From positions 1 through 64,000 of the forward strand of contig CBFHVV010000007.1 in the NCBI GenBank assembly GCA_965658965.1: 64,000 nucleotides of DNA. Reading direction: 5' to 3'. This DNA is from Croceimicrobium sp965658965. Its GTDB lineage: Bacteria; Bacteroidota; Bacteroidia; Flavobacteriales; Schleiferiaceae. Both the position numbers and the translations under genes were made by a program. Below the pieces are notes generated by a model. The model was not told the DNA's origin. It saw only the letters and a list, made by a program, of their open reading frames with translations, and did not search any database. Positions 43,567-52,890 of the stretch are shown here, piece after piece (the first letter of the stretch is position 1; every line of letters begins with the position of its first letter).

Positions 43567-46500
43567 ATGCCCGCACCTTTTACCGTTTACAATGCCTCTG
43601 CTGGGGCCGGAAAAACCTATAGCCTTGTTAGGCAATATTTAAAGCTCTGCTTGGCGCAAGATGAGGCGAGCAGTTTCATGCATATTTTAGCGATAACCTT
43701 TACAAAAAAGGCCGCTCACGAAATGAAGCAAAGGCTTTTAAAGCAGCTTTTATTAATTAGTAAGTATCCCAATTTAAGTTCTGCTGATCTTGAGTATTGC
43801 AGAGCCTTGGCCACAGACTTAAACGTAAAACCAGAAAAATTAAGCTATCGCGCTCAGAACAGCCTTAAGCGAATTTTACATAATTATTCGGCCTTTTCCG
43901 TTTCTACCATTGATAGCTTCACCAATCGTTTAATCCGCTCTTTTAGCCGCGATTTAAACTTAAGCAGCAATTATCAAGTGGAGCTAGAAGATCGATTAAT
44001 TTTAGAGGAGGCAATTGACCGAATGCTCAGTGAATTACAAGCAGGTTCGGATCACACGAAAGTATTATTACGCTTTGTAGAAGGACAGCTCAACGACGAT
44101 AAATCCACTAATTACCGCAAGATCCTTTTAGAGACGGCAGCGCAACTCTTCAAAGAAAAAGCACAGCCCTATCTCCAGCAATTAGAAGAACTAGAAACGG
44201 CAGACTTTTTAAAGATTGAAAAAGAACTTAGTAAGAGGCTCCAAGAAATTGAACAGGGGCAAAAAAAGCTTGCGCAAGATGCGATAAACTGGGGGGAAGA
44301 AAGAGGCCTTAACGCAGACTGCTTTAGTCGCGGCACCTTATGGAATCGCACTCTTAAAATGACCAAGAGCCTAGGCTTTTACACCCCTACTAGTTTAAAA
44401 TCTCTTTTAGAGCCTGGGGCCGATTTATACAAAAAAGGCGCTAGTGCAGAAATAAAGTCTTTGATGGACCTACATCAAGAAGATTTCAAAGTCTTTCTAC
44501 TTAAAATACACCAGCACCTCGCCGATCATTATGAGGAATATCTCTACATTAAATCGTCCTTAAAAAGCCTTTATGGCTTGGCGGTTCTAAAAGAAATCGC
44601 CTTGCAATTAGAACTAGTTAAAGAGGAGAGCAATCGCATTCCGATTGGTGAGTTTAACAAAATAATAAGCGAGAACCTGCGTAGCCAGCCTGCACCATTT
44701 TTATATGAAAAGCTAGGTGATCGCTTTCAACACTTCTTTATTGATGAGTTTCAGGATACCTCAACTTTACAGTGGTTAAATTTAGTTCCCTTAATAAACA
44801 ATTCACTTGCCAGTGGAGGCAGCAGTGCCATGATTGTAGGAGACGCCAAACAAAGTATCTACCGCTTTCGAAATGGTGAGGTTCAGCTATTCATCGATCT
44901 CTATAATAATGTAGAAGGCTCTAACCGGCTAGGAGATCAGGAGCTTTACCCTCGTGAAACCGTAAACCTCGGCTCGAATTTCCGCTCGCACAAAAACATA
45001 GTTAATTTTAATAATCAACTCTTTCAGTCGATAGCGGATCGGTTTAGTGATGAAAAATTTCGGCGGATATACAGCGAAAGCAGCCAAAAGCCCCAAGCAG
45101 AAGATGGTGGTTATATAGAAGTTCGCTTTCTTGATAAAGAAGAATATCAACAATCTCAATATGAACATATTGCATTAACCATTAAGGACAGTTTAGCACG
45201 CGGCTTTAGTCAGAGTGATATTTGCATTTTAGTTAGCGCCAACGCTAAAGGCCGCGCTATTGCTCGGTATCTGCTGCAAAACGAAGACAGCCTGGGCCTA
45301 CCCTCTAAACAATATCTTAAATTGCTTAGTGTGGACAGTCTTAATATAGGGGCTTCGCTAGAGGTAAAAGGCCTAGTTTCTTTCCTAAATATGCTGGAAA
45401 GACCACTAGACTACTCCATTCGAAAAGACTGGCTTTTATTGAGTTATGATATATTTGGCAATAACACTGACCGACATGAGTATTTTAACATCCACGGACG
45501 GCAGGATACGAGGCAGGAAACCGCCTTTTTAGAGGAACAAATCCCAGGCTTTCATTTTCAAAACTGGGATGGCTTAGACCTCTTGCAAAAGGTATATCGC
45601 CTTATACATCAACTCTCTTTAAAACTTGAAAATGACCCGTATTTACAGTTACTAATTGATCAGGTAGATGATTTTATACGGCGTGAAAGCCCCCTAGCAG
45701 AGTCTTTCATTAACTGGTGGTACGATAAAGGCCAAAGTGAAAGTGTGCAAATGCCCGAGGAATTAGATGCCATCCAAATTATGTCCATTCATAAATCAAA
45801 AGGACTAGAGTTTCCCGTGGTGATAGCTGCTTTTAGCGACGGTAGACTAATAAACAAAGCCTTTCGCGATAAGCTTTGGCTGGAGCTGCCTAAAAAGGAC
45901 ATCTTTAAAAACTTGCCCGTTTCTCTCTTAAGCCTCCTATCTCCCGATAAGGATGGGGAAATTTACTTAGACCAATACCTAGGTGATTTAGAGGATGAAG
46001 ATAAATTGATGCTACTTGACACCATAAATCGCTATTATGTAGCCTATACACGCGCTGAAAAAGAGCTTTATATTTTTTCGGCCAAGGAGCAGATGGATAG
46101 TAAAGATGGTAGTTTTTGGCAAAGCATTTTATATCAGCAGCTACAAGCAGAGCAGGAGGACTTCTATAGTTTTGGGGAAAAGCTTCTAATAAAAGATAAG
46201 GGGGCAAGCTCTGAAAACCTTAAAAGTCCAGACAGTTTTGAAATAAGACCTTGGCAAGAGGTAATTGCCGTTTTGAGCTCTGCACCTAAAGACTGGGAAC
46301 AAAGTATGAAAGCGGCTCGCCTAAGAGGAAGTCAAGTACACCAATTACTTTCGCAAATTAAGAAGAGTAGCGACTTAGACTTTGCTCTTAAAGACGCCTA
46401 TAGTAAAGGCTGGTTTAGCAAAGAGGAGTTGGCGGAAATAAAAACACTGGTCTTAAAAGTATTAGATCACCCACAATTAGAAAAGCTTTTTAGCGCTCAA

Positions 46501-46737
46501 GCGGATGTGTTAAATGAAAGGAGCATTCTGATTCCTGGTGCCAATCGCAAAATACCCGATCGGGTGGTATTAATAAATGGTGAAGCACACATTATTGACT
46601 ATAAAACAGGTGAAGCAAAAGGAGAGCATCGCAGTCAGCTAGAAGAATACGGACAGTTAATAGAAGAAGCGGGCTTTAAAGTAGCTCAGAAAATGCTTCT
46701 TTATCTTAATGAGGAGCTCACGCTAGAAAAAATTTAG
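43567..46737 (+). CDS. AddA-like helicase-nuclease (UvrD/RecB family)
   Basis: The 1056-residue protein combines a superfamily 1 helicase with a C-terminal PD-(D/E)xK nuclease. Helicase motifs: Walker A ASAGAGKTYSL near the start, motif II FIDEFQDTS, VGDAKQSIYRFR (motif III), IMSIHKSKGLEFPVV (motif V) and YVAYTRAEKELY (motif VI). The nuclease is seen near the end as PDRVVLINGEAHIIDYKTGEA. This is the architecture of AddA, the helicase-nuclease subunit acting at double-strand breaks; AddB, its usual partner, is not next to it here, since the flanking genes are an SDR and kbl on the other strand. The start is Met at 43567, before FTVYNASAGAGKT. Confidence 0.9.
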   Translation: MPAPFTVYNASAGAGKTYSLVRQYLKLCLAQDEASSFMHILAITFTKKAAHEMKQRLLKQLLLISKYPNLSSADLEYCRALATDLNVKPEKLSYRAQNSLKRILHNYSAFSVSTIDSFTNRLIRSFSRDLNLSSNYQVELEDRLILEEAIDRMLSELQAGSDHTKVLLRFVEGQLNDDKSTNYRKILLETAAQLFKEKAQPYLQQLEELETADFLKIEKELSKRLQEIEQGQKKLAQDAINWGEERGLNADCFSRGTLWNRTLKMTKSLGFYTPTSLKSLLEPGADLYKKGASAEIKSLMDLHQEDFKVFLLKIHQHLADHYEEYLYIKSSLKSLYGLAVLKEIALQLELVKEESNRIPIGEFNKIISENLRSQPAPFLYEKLGDRFQHFFIDEFQDTSTLQWLNLVPLINNSLASGGSSAMIVGDAKQSIYRFRNGEVQLFIDLYNNVEGSNRLGDQELYPRETVNLGSNFRSHKNIVNFNNQLFQSIADRFSDEKFRRIYSESSQKPQAEDGGYIEVRFLDKEEYQQSQYEHIALTIKDSLARGFSQSDICILVSANAKGRAIARYLLQNEDSLGLPSKQYLKLLSVDSLNIGASLEVKGLVSFLNMLERPLDYSIRKDWLLLSYDIFGNNTDRHEYFNIHGRQDTRQETAFLEEQIPGFHFQNWDGLDLLQKVYRLIHQLSLKLENDPYLQLLIDQVDDFIRRESPLAESFINWWYDKGQSESVQMPEELDAIQIMSIHKSKGLEFPVVIAAFSDGRLINKAFRDKLWLELPKKDIFKNLPVSLLSLLSPDKDGEIYLDQYLGDLEDEDKLMLLDTINRYYVAYTRAEKELYIFSAKEQMDSKDGSFWQSILYQQLQAEQEDFYSFGEKLLIKDKGASSENLKSPDSFEIRPWQEVIAVLSSAPKDWEQSMKAARLRGSQVHQLLSQIKKSSDLDFALKDAYSKGWFSKEELAEIKTLVLKVLDHPQLEKLFSAQADVLNERSILIPGANRKIPDRVVLINGEAHIIDYKTGEAKGEHRSQLEEYGQLIEEAGFKVAQKMLLYLNEELTLEKI

Positions 46738-46766
46738 GCCCCCAAAAAGGGAGCCTAATTTTCTTT
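46737..46766. terminator. Bidirectional terminator between addA-like gene and kbl
   Basis: GGCCCCC (46737-46743) and GGGAGCC (46749-46755) enclose five A, forming a GC-rich stem with one mismatch, followed by TAATTTTCTTT on the plus strand. The minus strand also has a T-rich stretch behind it, so it can end kbl too. Confidence 0.78.
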
Positions 46767-46783
46767 ACTAGTTAAAGGATATT

Positions 46784-47977
46784 CTAAGATATCACACCTA
46801 AGTCTTTTCCCACCTTTGTGAATGCGGCCACTGCGGTATCAAGTTGCTCCGTGCTGTGCGCGGCGCTTAATTGCACGCGAATACGGGCTTGTTCTTTTGG
46901 AACTACAGGATAAAAGAAGCCGATTACATAAACACCTTCTTCTAAAAGGGCATCAGCAAATTTTTGCGAGAGTGCAGCATCATATAGCATTATAGGCACA
47001 ATGGCAGAATCACCATCTTTAATATCAAAGCCGGCGGCTTTAATTGCTTTTTTAAAGTACTTCACATTATCGTCAAGCTTATCGCGCAAAGCGGTGCTTT
47101 CGCTTAATAAGTCGAAAACGGCATTGGAAGCACCTACAATTGCAGGAGCGAGAGAATTGGAAAATAAGTAAGGACGTGAACGCTGACGTAAGAGGTCAAT
47201 AATTTCCTTTCTACCGGAAGTGAAACCACCCATGGCCCCGCCTAAAGCTTTGCCTAGGGTTCCAGTAATAATGTCTATGCGGCCCAAAACGTTTTTAAGC
47301 TCGTGCGTGCCACGACCCGTTTTACCAATAAAACCAGTTGCGTGACATTCGTCTACCATCACTAGGGCATCGTATTTTTCTGCTAGATCACAAATTTTAT
47401 CGAGCTGCGCCACATAGCCATCCATGCTAAATACACCATCGGTTACGATGATTTTATTGCGCGCAGTTTTAGAAGCCTCCACTAATTGGGCCTCCAAATC
47501 TGCCATGTCGTTATTCTTATAACGGAAGCGTTGTGCTTTACAAAGGCGCACACCATCGATTATAGAGGCGTGATTTAGACTATCACTAATAATGGCGTCT
47601 TCGGCCGTTAAAATAGGTTCAAAAACACCGCCATTAGCATCAAAAGCAGCGGCGTATAAAATGGTATCTTCTGTTCCTAAAAAGTCAGCAATTTTTTGTT
47701 CTAGCTCTTTATGAATATCCTGGGTTCCACAAATAAATCGCACGGAAGACATTCCAAAACCGTGGGTATCTAAGGCCTTCTTTGCCGCCTCAACCACCTT
47801 AGGGTGAGAAGATAATCCTAAATAGTTATTACTGCAAAAGTTGAGCACTTTCTTACCGCCCTGCACTTCAATTTCAGCGCCTTGCTCACCGGTAATAATT
47901 CTTTCGCGCTTGTAAAGCCCGTCTTTTTCGATTTGCTCTAATTCTGTTTGAAGTTGACCTTGGAGTTTACCGTACAT
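46784..47977 (-). CDS. kbl: Glycine C-acetyltransferase (2-amino-3-ketobutyrate CoA ligase)
   Basis: This PLP enzyme of the alpha-oxoamine synthase family splits 2-amino-3-ketobutyrate into glycine and acetyl-CoA, completing threonine breakdown. The 397 residues carry NNYLGLSSHP, the DECHATGFIGKTGRG cofactor segment with its Asp, and the Schiff-base Lys in TGTLGKALGGAMGG. The length and motifs match Kbl rather than BioF or 8-amino-7-oxononanoate synthase. Threonine dehydrogenase (tdh) is not next to it here. The downstream terminator is shared with the convergent helicase gene. Confidence 0.93.
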   Translation of the reverse strand: MYGKLQGQLQTELEQIEKDGLYKRERIITGEQGAEIEVQGGKKVLNFCSNNYLGLSSHPKVVEAAKKALDTHGFGMSSVRFICGTQDIHKELEQKIADFLGTEDTILYAAAFDANGGVFEPILTAEDAIISDSLNHASIIDGVRLCKAQRFRYKNNDMADLEAQLVEASKTARNKIIVTDGVFSMDGYVAQLDKICDLAEKYDALVMVDECHATGFIGKTGRGTHELKNVLGRIDIITGTLGKALGGAMGGFTSGRKEIIDLLRQRSRPYLFSNSLAPAIVGASNAVFDLLSESTALRDKLDDNVKYFKKAIKAAGFDIKDGDSAIVPIMLYDAALSQKFADALLEEGVYVIGFFYPVVPKEQARIRVQLSAAHSTEQLDTAVAAFTKVGKDLGVIS

Positions 47978-48017
47978 AATTTTGTATTTTGAGAGAAAAC
48001 AAATTTAAAAAAGCTAA

Positions 48018-48065
48018 AAGGCTAGCCTTCTTTCTGCCTTTAATTTCCCATCTGCTTAAAGCAGA
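48018..48065. repeat. Two palindromes between rseP and kbl
   Basis: A 12-base perfect palindrome, AAGGCTAGCCTT (48018-48029), and a 15-base hairpin, TCTGCTT-A-AAGCAGA (48051-48065), lie in the 103-base gap. They may form the 3' end of the rseP transcript or control kbl on the minus strand. No T-tract follows closely, so a terminator role is uncertain. Confidence 0.45.
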
Positions 48066-48080
48066 AGCCCAGCTTTAAAA

Positions 48081-49403
48081 TCAATTAAAAAGCTTGAGGA
48101 TATCATTACCATTGGCTAAAACGATGAGGGAAAGTAAAATTATAAAGCCTACCACTTGGGCGTATTCCAGTACTTTATCAGAAGGCTTTCTACCTGAAAC
48201 CATTTCCCAAAGAACAAATACCACGTGTCCTCCGTCTAATGCGGGGATAGGTAAAATATTAAGGAAAGCCAACATAATACTTAGAAAAGCGGTGAATGAC
48301 CAAAAACGCTCCCAGTTCCAGCTAGTATCAAATTGCTTACCGATGGCAATAAATCCACCAACCTGCTTATAGGCTTCTGTTTGTGGGTTGAAAATAAGTT
48401 TAAACTGACGAATATAGTCGGTTAGTACCGTAGAGGCCTTGTTAAGACCAGCAGGAATTGAAGCAAAGAACCCGTATTTAATAGTTTCCACAGGATAGTA
48501 AGCCGCAGGGCTTTTACCGCCTGGGTACACACCTATTTTACCATGCTCTGGCACCTTCATGCTTACCGTTTTAAACTCACCATTGCGGTATAGCCCAAAA
48601 CTTAATTCGCGCCCCGCATAAGCTGGAATGCTATCTAAATACTGGTCGTAATATTTAATTTTCTCCCCATTGAAGCTCACAATGCTATCACCTACCTGTA
48701 AGCCCGCTGGCTCTGCCACAGAAGAATCAGTAAAAGCGCCAACTATGTAGGGGAATCGCAAGCCAACGATAGGAGATTGATCATCGAGTAAAATCTTTTT
48801 ATGCTCATCTAAAACCTGTAGATCCATGGCTTTACCATCGCGTAAAATACTAATGGTGCTTTCGCTCAAAAGTATTTCTTTAGGGATTTCACTAAAGCGC
48901 TCGATTTTCTTACCATCCACGGCAAGGATTAAATCGCCGTCTTTTAAACCAATAGCAGAACCATTATCGTCTACCATCAGGCCGTCTTTAATTCCTTCTA
49001 CCGGAAGGTAATCTTCGCCGTAGTACATCATCATACCAGCGTAAATGATAATCGCCAAAATAACATTTACCGTTACACCACCCACCATAATAATCAAGCG
49101 CTGCCAAGCTGGTTTAGAGCGAAACTCCCAAGGCTTAGGCTCTTCCTTTAATTGCTCTTTATCCATACTTTCATCTACCATCCCCGATATTTTAACATAT
49201 CCGCCTAAAGGCAGCCAACCGATACCATATTCGGTACCGCCAATTTTCTTCTTGAAAAGAGAAAAGTAAGGGTCGAAGAAAAGGTAGAATTTTTCTACAC
49301 GTGTATTAAAAAGCTTGGCTGGAATAAAGTGGCCAAATTCGTGTAAAACGATAAGTAAAGAAAGGCTCAGTAAAAATTGTGAGGCTTGTATAAAAATATC
49401 CAT
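48081..49403 (-). CDS. rseP: Site-2 intramembrane protease RseP
   Basis: A 440-residue intramembrane zinc metalloprotease. The first helix has HEFGH (LLIVLHEFGHFIPAKLF), then LGGYVKISGM, two PDZ domains (about 145-290, with GLKDGDLILAVDGKKI and GLQVGDSIVSFNGEKI), and the third helix with NILPIPALDGGHV, where the Asp is a zinc ligand. RseP cuts anti-sigma factors in the membrane, so it may act on the membrane-bound regulator at 52887-54335, although that link is inference. It lies 57 bases from the M1-like gene and 103 bases from kbl. Confidence 0.96.
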   Translation of the reverse strand: MDIFIQASQFLLSLSLLIVLHEFGHFIPAKLFNTRVEKFYLFFDPYFSLFKKKIGGTEYGIGWLPLGGYVKISGMVDESMDKEQLKEEPKPWEFRSKPAWQRLIIMVGGVTVNVILAIIIYAGMMMYYGEDYLPVEGIKDGLMVDDNGSAIGLKDGDLILAVDGKKIERFSEIPKEILLSESTISILRDGKAMDLQVLDEHKKILLDDQSPIVGLRFPYIVGAFTDSSVAEPAGLQVGDSIVSFNGEKIKYYDQYLDSIPAYAGRELSFGLYRNGEFKTVSMKVPEHGKIGVYPGGKSPAAYYPVETIKYGFFASIPAGLNKASTVLTDYIRQFKLIFNPQTEAYKQVGGFIAIGKQFDTSWNWERFWSFTAFLSIMLAFLNILPIPALDGGHVVFVLWEMVSGRKPSDKVLEYAQVVGFIILLSLIVLANGNDILKLFN

Positions 49404-49460
49404 AGGGACGATTAATCAATTAATGCTAAAAAGTAGGCAAAACTACTCATTCCAATCCGT

Positions 49461-51179
49461 TTAAGGGCTTATGATCTTATAGGCTTCGGCTGCTTTTTGC
49501 TTTAGTTTAACATCCTCGCTTTCCTCCGCTAAATTTCTAATGCTTTCTCGAAGTTTTTGTTTACCCATGCTGTTAAGTTTTTCCGCTTTTTGCAAGGCTA
49601 AAATTTGGAGCTCCTTTTCGCCACTATCTAGGGCAATACCCATTACAGTCGCTAATAAATTTGGGTTTCTCGTCTCTAAAAGCGCTACTAGTGCTTTGCG
49701 TTTTTTTTGTGGATCAGGCGATTTACTAAAGTCATATAGATAATAGGCTTCTGGTCTCATCTCACGTAAAGTGATAAAGTTCCATTTCCCCTTTTGTAGC
49801 TCCACATTTATACTACGTGGGGCTCCAGCTAAATCCCACCAAAGGGTATCGGAAAAATTAAGGTGCGCAGTAAAGGAAGCTTCAAAACTGTCCTGGGCTG
49901 AAATAGCGAGAAGATCCAAGCCCAATTGAACATATAGATTTGTGTCTGGCTGCGAAAGATGCAGGCGCATGGCTCTGCGAGGATAAGAATATTGATAGCT
50001 CAACTTTAGTTCAATTGGCTCTTGCCTTTGATAGATGGCTGCGGCGGTAGATAGATACTCCCTCTTTTTAAGAGCCAAACTAGTATCTGCCAATTGAGCG
50101 GTATCGGCTAGGCTTAAGTTTAAATCCGCTAAAAATCGATTCAGATACAAAAACCAAGAATGTTCTGCTTGCATGGCTTGCGCCTGATACAGTTTATGCA
50201 AATATTGGTCTAGATAATCGATGCCATAGTGTTTTTGATAATACAGCTCCTGCCAGCGGCTTGCCTGTTCTACACTTTCCGCTGCATTTAGTAAAATACT
50301 TTGCTCAGCTAAAAACTGTTTTTTAGTGAGGCCGTCTTCATGCAGCATCTCGTATTTCAGATAAAGTTCATTATGCTTATTTGCCGGCTCTATCAAGTCT
50401 TCCCAATCTTTAGCCGACCATGCTTCTCCCCTTTTTTCTGCTATAAAGCCCAGAAGCTTTGCGTGCTCCTTTTGCATAATGGCAATGCGTCGTTCCTCTT
50501 CCGACACCTGCACAATCTCGCCTTCGGCTTCTAAATATTCTAAAATTTCTTCAGCCTCCTCGCTTTCAAATTTTCCCGCGGCCAAATATAAGGAGGCAGG
50601 GCTCTGCGCTGCTGCAGATGAAAAATAACGTGCCACATTAGCCCCTAGGTCTATTTGATAAGTCTCCTCAAAAGGACTATTCACCTCCCAATTTTTGGGG
50701 ACAACAAGATTTAGTGACCAAAAGTGTTTCTCACCACTAAAACAAGGAAATAAAAGGCCCTCCTCTGCTCGAAGCGCTGGGTTATCCCCCAAATTAAATT
50801 CATTCAGTAAAAAGCCTTCTTCCAAAAAGTTCCAAGCCTCATGGCTTTCTAAAAATTCTTGCTCTAAATAATAGTGCAGCTCTATCTGCGCCAAGGGATG
50901 CGGAATTTGGTTAAACAGCAAACTGAGCACTTGCCCATCGTAGGTGAAATTTATCGTTTTTCTATTTCCTGCTTTAACTAAATATACCTCTAAACCCTGC
51001 GCTTGTTGCAGCTGCAGCTGATTGGTTAAGGTCCATTGCTTGGCTTTCACTAGGGCCTTGCAAACTAATCTATTAGGTGTATTATATTGAAAAGCCAGTT
51101 CTACCGAGGCCGTATTTTCTTGAGCCGCTAGCCTGAGAAGGGAAAAGAGAAAAAGGAGGAAAAGTATACCGCGTTGCAT
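49461..51179 (-). CDS. Exported M1-aminopeptidase-like protein lacking catalytic motifs
   Basis: The 572-residue protein has a signal peptide (1-19). Its first 180 residues follow the N-terminal beta domain of M1 aminopeptidases, with the family-typical LFPCFSGEKHFWSLNLVVPK. Neither the HExxH(x18)E zinc site nor the GxMEN substrate motif occurs. A helical middle part (about 215-355) and a C-terminal half with repeated helices (about 480-572, like HEAT repeats of the M1 tail) complete it. It seems to be a non-catalytic relative that has lost the peptidase core. A partner, possibly a scaffold or inhibitor, cannot be named. It is not in an operon: rseP lies 57 bases away on the same strand. Confidence 0.55.
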   Translation of the reverse strand: MQRGILFLLFLFSLLRLAAQENTASVELAFQYNTPNRLVCKALVKAKQWTLTNQLQLQQAQGLEVYLVKAGNRKTINFTYDGQVLSLLFNQIPHPLAQIELHYYLEQEFLESHEAWNFLEEGFLLNEFNLGDNPALRAEEGLLFPCFSGEKHFWSLNLVVPKNWEVNSPFEETYQIDLGANVARYFSSAAAQSPASLYLAAGKFESEEAEEILEYLEAEGEIVQVSEEERRIAIMQKEHAKLLGFIAEKRGEAWSAKDWEDLIEPANKHNELYLKYEMLHEDGLTKKQFLAEQSILLNAAESVEQASRWQELYYQKHYGIDYLDQYLHKLYQAQAMQAEHSWFLYLNRFLADLNLSLADTAQLADTSLALKKREYLSTAAAIYQRQEPIELKLSYQYSYPRRAMRLHLSQPDTNLYVQLGLDLLAISAQDSFEASFTAHLNFSDTLWWDLAGAPRSINVELQKGKWNFITLREMRPEAYYLYDFSKSPDPQKKRKALVALLETRNPNLLATVMGIALDSGEKELQILALQKAEKLNSMGKQKLRESIRNLAEESEDVKLKQKAAEAYKIISP

Positions 51180-51219
51180 GGCTTATTCTTAACTTAGCTT
51201 CCGCAAAAGTATCGTAATC

Positions 51220-51738
51220 ATGTCAAGCGAAAAATTTCAGATAAAAGTAAATAGTCAAAGCTTTGAGCTTGAAGCCAATGCCTTGAAAAAGTCGGGGTCT
51301 TTGAATGGCAAGGACTATAATTTAGATCTTTTAGGCAATGCCGAAAAGGGATTTAGCCTACTGAGAAATAACAAAAGTTATGAGGTGCAAATCTTAGAAG
51401 CTGATTACGATCAAAAAGAATTCTTAATTGAGGTAGATGGCTGTTCTTATCAGGTAAATGCCGCCGATCGTTTCGACCTTTTATTGAAAGACTTAGGGAT
51501 GGAGCACCTCAACGCTACTGCACTAAATGACCTTAAGGCTCCTATGCCTGGGTTGGTTTTAGAGGTGAAAGTTGCTCCCGGCGAAACCATTAAAAAGGGT
51601 CAGGCCTTAATGGTTTTAGAGGCCATGAAAATGGAGAATGTTTTAAAAGCTGAAGCTGATTGCCAAATTAAAAGTATTGATTGCAATATTGGGGCGGCAG
51701 TGGAAAAAGGGCAGGTATTAATTTCTTTTGAAGCCTAA
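51220..51738 (+). CDS. Biotin carboxyl carrier-like protein (biotin/lipoyl domain)
   Basis: The 172-residue protein ends in a biotinyl domain with EAMKMEN, where Lys is the biotin site, within the pattern LKAPMPGLVLEVKVAPGETIKKG. The first 90 residues are a beta domain with no clear family, perhaps interacting with the carboxylase. It belongs to the carriers of acyl-CoA or pyruvate-type carboxylases; the catalytic subunits are not next to it. It is transcribed alone on the plus strand, starting 40 bases from the divergent M1-like gene, so the two promoters must overlap. Confidence 0.82.
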   Translation: MSSEKFQIKVNSQSFELEANALKKSGSLNGKDYNLDLLGNAEKGFSLLRNNKSYEVQILEADYDQKEFLIEVDGCSYQVNAADRFDLLLKDLGMEHLNATALNDLKAPMPGLVLEVKVAPGETIKKGQALMVLEAMKMENVLKAEADCQIKSIDCNIGAAVEKGQVLISFEA

Positions 51739-51756
51739 GGCTTAATCGAAGACCCT

Positions 51757-52890
51757 TTAATTAGGATGCTCTACCGCGAATATTCCAAACAAATTATTTA
51801 GCTGTACGGTGCTACCATCGCCGCTTTTCAGAATCAAATCTCCTGAAAAGGTATAGCGTTTATGCTGGTTTTCTATCGGTTGAACCTCTTGCGTTACATC
51901 ATTATACGTGGCTATAGTTTCGATGTTGAAACTCCCAGTATTGTAAGCGTAATTGCTAGTGAATTCTTTACCATTAGCATCAAAATAAGAAACTACTACG
52001 GTTCCTAAATTATGTGGATTATAATCTCGGTGCGCCCGTTTTTGATAGTTTATGTTAATATCGCACTGAGAAGAACCCGAGAGGATTACTTTTTCAATTG
52101 TTTCAGTACAGCCATTCTCGAAAAATATTTTTGCTTTAAGGCGATAACCAGGAGAGAAGCCTACAACATTATAGTTTAGTTTTACATTGGTGCCAGCACT
52201 TTGATCGTTAACAAACCATTGCACAGACTGGATACCACCAACTCGATTACGCGCTTCTGCAATTAGCTCTGAATTAGTACTTTTCAAAATATGGACCTCT
52301 GCCTTGCAGTCTCCTTGGCTTTGAATGGTGTGCGCAACTAGCGGGGTACATGAAAGCGAGCCTGAGGTGCTCATTTCAACTCGAAAGTTGGGTCTTTGCA
52401 AAGCATTAACCCCTGTAAAGGAGCAAGTGTCTCCATAATAAGTACTATCTGGAGTAGTCCACTGGAGTGGTATGTCTTCGTTTAAAGTATCACTCGCAAA
52501 AAAATAGTCAAAAACATAGGGTCTGCGTGGAAAGCCTGTGGGATCTGCCAAAGGAAGTGGCCCACTTATCAGGCTTGCAAAATAACCTGTGTTTATTGGG
52601 TTAGTGTTTAAAGCCGTACCTCGAATATCTATTTTAAATGCGTCTCGAAAAGCTGGACTATCCGCAGCAAGAATACTCTCCATATGAAGCACGCTATCCT
52701 CTATAAAGTAATGAGTATACATTTTATAGCCATCCTTGCCCGCCTGATTGTTTACTGGCAAACCATTGACTGAACCGCTTACATAAAAAATAGGACTATC
52801 ACTATATTCTGCCTGATTTAGGTCAGAGTCTTTATTACAAGCCGTAAGTAGTAAAACAACCCCTATCAGGGATGTCATTAACTTTTTCAT
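51757..52890 (-). CDS. Lipoprotein of the ECF sigma operon
   Basis: The 377-residue protein has a lipoprotein signal (VVLLLTACNK). Beta strands alternate with loops, and one region (VQWFVNDQSAGTNVKLNYNV) looks like a PKD-type immunoglobulin fold (a 'question sentence' structure of extracellular domains). No enzymatic motif was found. I chose Met at 52890, which gives an ATGA overlap with the stop of the upstream membrane gene; the annotated longer frame adds three residues. Being third in the operon with a sigma factor and its likely regulator, it could be a surface component of the sensing or its target. The function is unknown. Confidence 0.7.
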   Translation of the reverse strand: MKKLMTSLIGVVLLLTACNKDSDLNQAEYSDSPIFYVSGSVNGLPVNNQAGKDGYKMYTHYFIEDSVLHMESILAADSPAFRDAFKIDIRGTALNTNPINTGYFASLISGPLPLADPTGFPRRPYVFDYFFASDTLNEDIPLQWTTPDSTYYGDTCSFTGVNALQRPNFRVEMSTSGSLSCTPLVAHTIQSQGDCKAEVHILKSTNSELIAEARNRVGGIQSVQWFVNDQSAGTNVKLNYNVVGFSPGYRLKAKIFFENGCTETIEKVILSGSSQCDININYQKRAHRDYNPHNLGTVVVSYFDANGKEFTSNYAYNTGSFNIETIATYNDVTQEVQPIENQHKRYTFSGDLILKSGDGSTVQLNNLFGIFAVEHPN

